Positions 6,143 through 6,687 of a DNA stretch of 6,687 bases are shown piece after piece (within the stretch, counting starts at the first letter, position 1; every line of letters begins with the position of its first letter). The DNA comes from JAVBOJ01 sp031550755 (lineage in GTDB: Bacteria; Bacillota; Clostridia; Oscillospirales; UBA929), in the NCBI GenBank assembly GCA_031550755.1, contig JAVBOJ010000114.1, positions 1-6,687 on the forward strand. Reading direction: 5' to 3'. The notes below the pieces were generated by a model. That model did not search any database. It was not told the DNA's origin and saw nothing but the letters and a program-made list of their open reading frames with translations. A program made the position numbers and the translations under genes.

Positions 6143-6687
6143 GTGTTCTATACCCCTCTTTTCGCGGACGCACCAGCCGCATCACGCCCCACGTCAGCGC
6201 CCCGGCCAGCAAAATCACCAGCAGATCGACCGGCGCGACGACAATCCCGGGCAGTCCGCTGAAAAACCAGCCCGTACCGAAGCGGTAGAGCGTCCCGTTG
6301 AGCAGAAAGCTCTCCCCTATGTACATCGCGACAGTGATGCATACCGCCGCCGCCACCGGCAGCCACCGGGCGGCCAATGAAAAGTTTTTCAGCAAAAAAC
6401 TGCCGATATACACCCCAAATGTGACGCCCAGCATGACAAAAAACAGGCTTGTCAGCACCGACGCGGCGGTGTTTTGAACCGGCGCGGTGTCGCGGAAAAA
6501 ACCGGTGGTATTGGCAAAGATACACAACCCCAACAGCACGACCGCCGACACGGTGCGCAGCACGGCGGGCTTTTTGCCGGTGCCCTCGCGAAATAGCCTG
6601 CCGAGGGCGTACAACGCGCCGCAAAACAGCGCGATCAGCGCGAAGGAGACGATAAAATAATGTATTTTGTACGCCGCGACGCCGCCG
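6132..6687 (-). CDS. Multi-pass membrane protein of unknown function (C-terminal part)
   Basis: The frame is open from the right edge (first full codon at 6686) to the TGA at 6134-6132, giving 184 residues. A TTG at 6614 could be read as a start, but the frame continues upstream through another hydrophobic segment with no ribosome site near 6614, so the gene most likely begins outside the window. About five hydrophobic segments are visible: YFIVSFALIALFCGALYALG; TVSAVVLLGLCIFANTTGFF; LTSLFFVMLGVTFGVYIGSF; LPVAAAVCITVAMYIGESFL; and a final one around GIVVAPVDLLVILLAGALTW. The tail is basic (RLVRPRKEGYRTQKG), which suggests a cytoplasmic C-terminus. I do not recognise the family, and no catalytic motif stands out. 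GC content is high again, like the sugar operon and unlike the gene it converges on. Confidence 0.8.
   Translation of the reverse strand, partial: GGVAAYKIHYFIVSFALIALFCGALYALGRLFREGTGKKPAVLRTVSAVVLLGLCIFANTTGFFRDTAPVQNTAASVLTSLFFVMLGVTFGVYIGSFLLKNFSLAARWLPVAAAVCITVAMYIGESFLLNGTLYRFGTGWFFSGLPGIVVAPVDLLVILLAGALTWGVMRLVRPRKEGYRTQKG

Overview
The window reads as part of a high-GC, Gram-positive-type (Firmicutes/Clostridia-like) genome, possibly of the Oscillospiraceae kind. The reasons are strong AGGAGG ribosome sites, a substrate-binding lipoprotein beside an LplC-like permease, intrinsic hairpin terminators, and a secreted protein with a copper-amine-oxidase-like 'stalk' domain. Taxonomy is inferred from gene style only.

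Positions 1-4375 (+ strand) look like the 3' part of one sugar-uptake and sugar-oxidation operon. In order it holds the C-terminal end of a CUT1-family ABC permease (1-300), a large substrate-binding lipoprotein (367-2022), and two adjacent, mutually divergent Gfo/Idh/MocA oxidoreductases (2101-3267 and 3281-4375). A 15-bp hairpin without a downstream U-run sits between the lipoprotein gene and the first oxidoreductase gene, and an intrinsic terminator (4406-4439) closes the operon. The simplest model is that the lipoprotein captures a carbohydrate, the permease pair imports it, and the two NAD(P)-dependent enzymes act on the imported sugar or glycoside. The substrate cannot be read from the sequence.

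Positions 4440-6142 form a visibly AT-richer block. It has a 184-base leader carrying an inverted repeat, then one gene (4624-6060) for a secreted protein. That protein has a signal peptide, a two-part stalk domain and about 13 internalin-type leucine-rich repeats. A 14-bp perfect hairpin terminator follows (6112-6142). The block has its own terminator on each side and unlike base composition, so it looks like an independent and possibly acquired unit.

Positions 6132-6687 (- strand) return to high GC and hold the C-terminal part of an unrecognised multi-pass membrane protein that runs off the right edge. It converges on the leucine-rich-repeat gene, and its stop codon lies inside the shared terminator hairpin.

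I saw no RNA genes, CRISPR array, insertion sequence or phage genes. Nothing here is a clear new defence-type system. The points most worth a second look are the paired oxidoreductases, the intercistronic hairpin and the AT-rich leucine-rich-repeat cassette.
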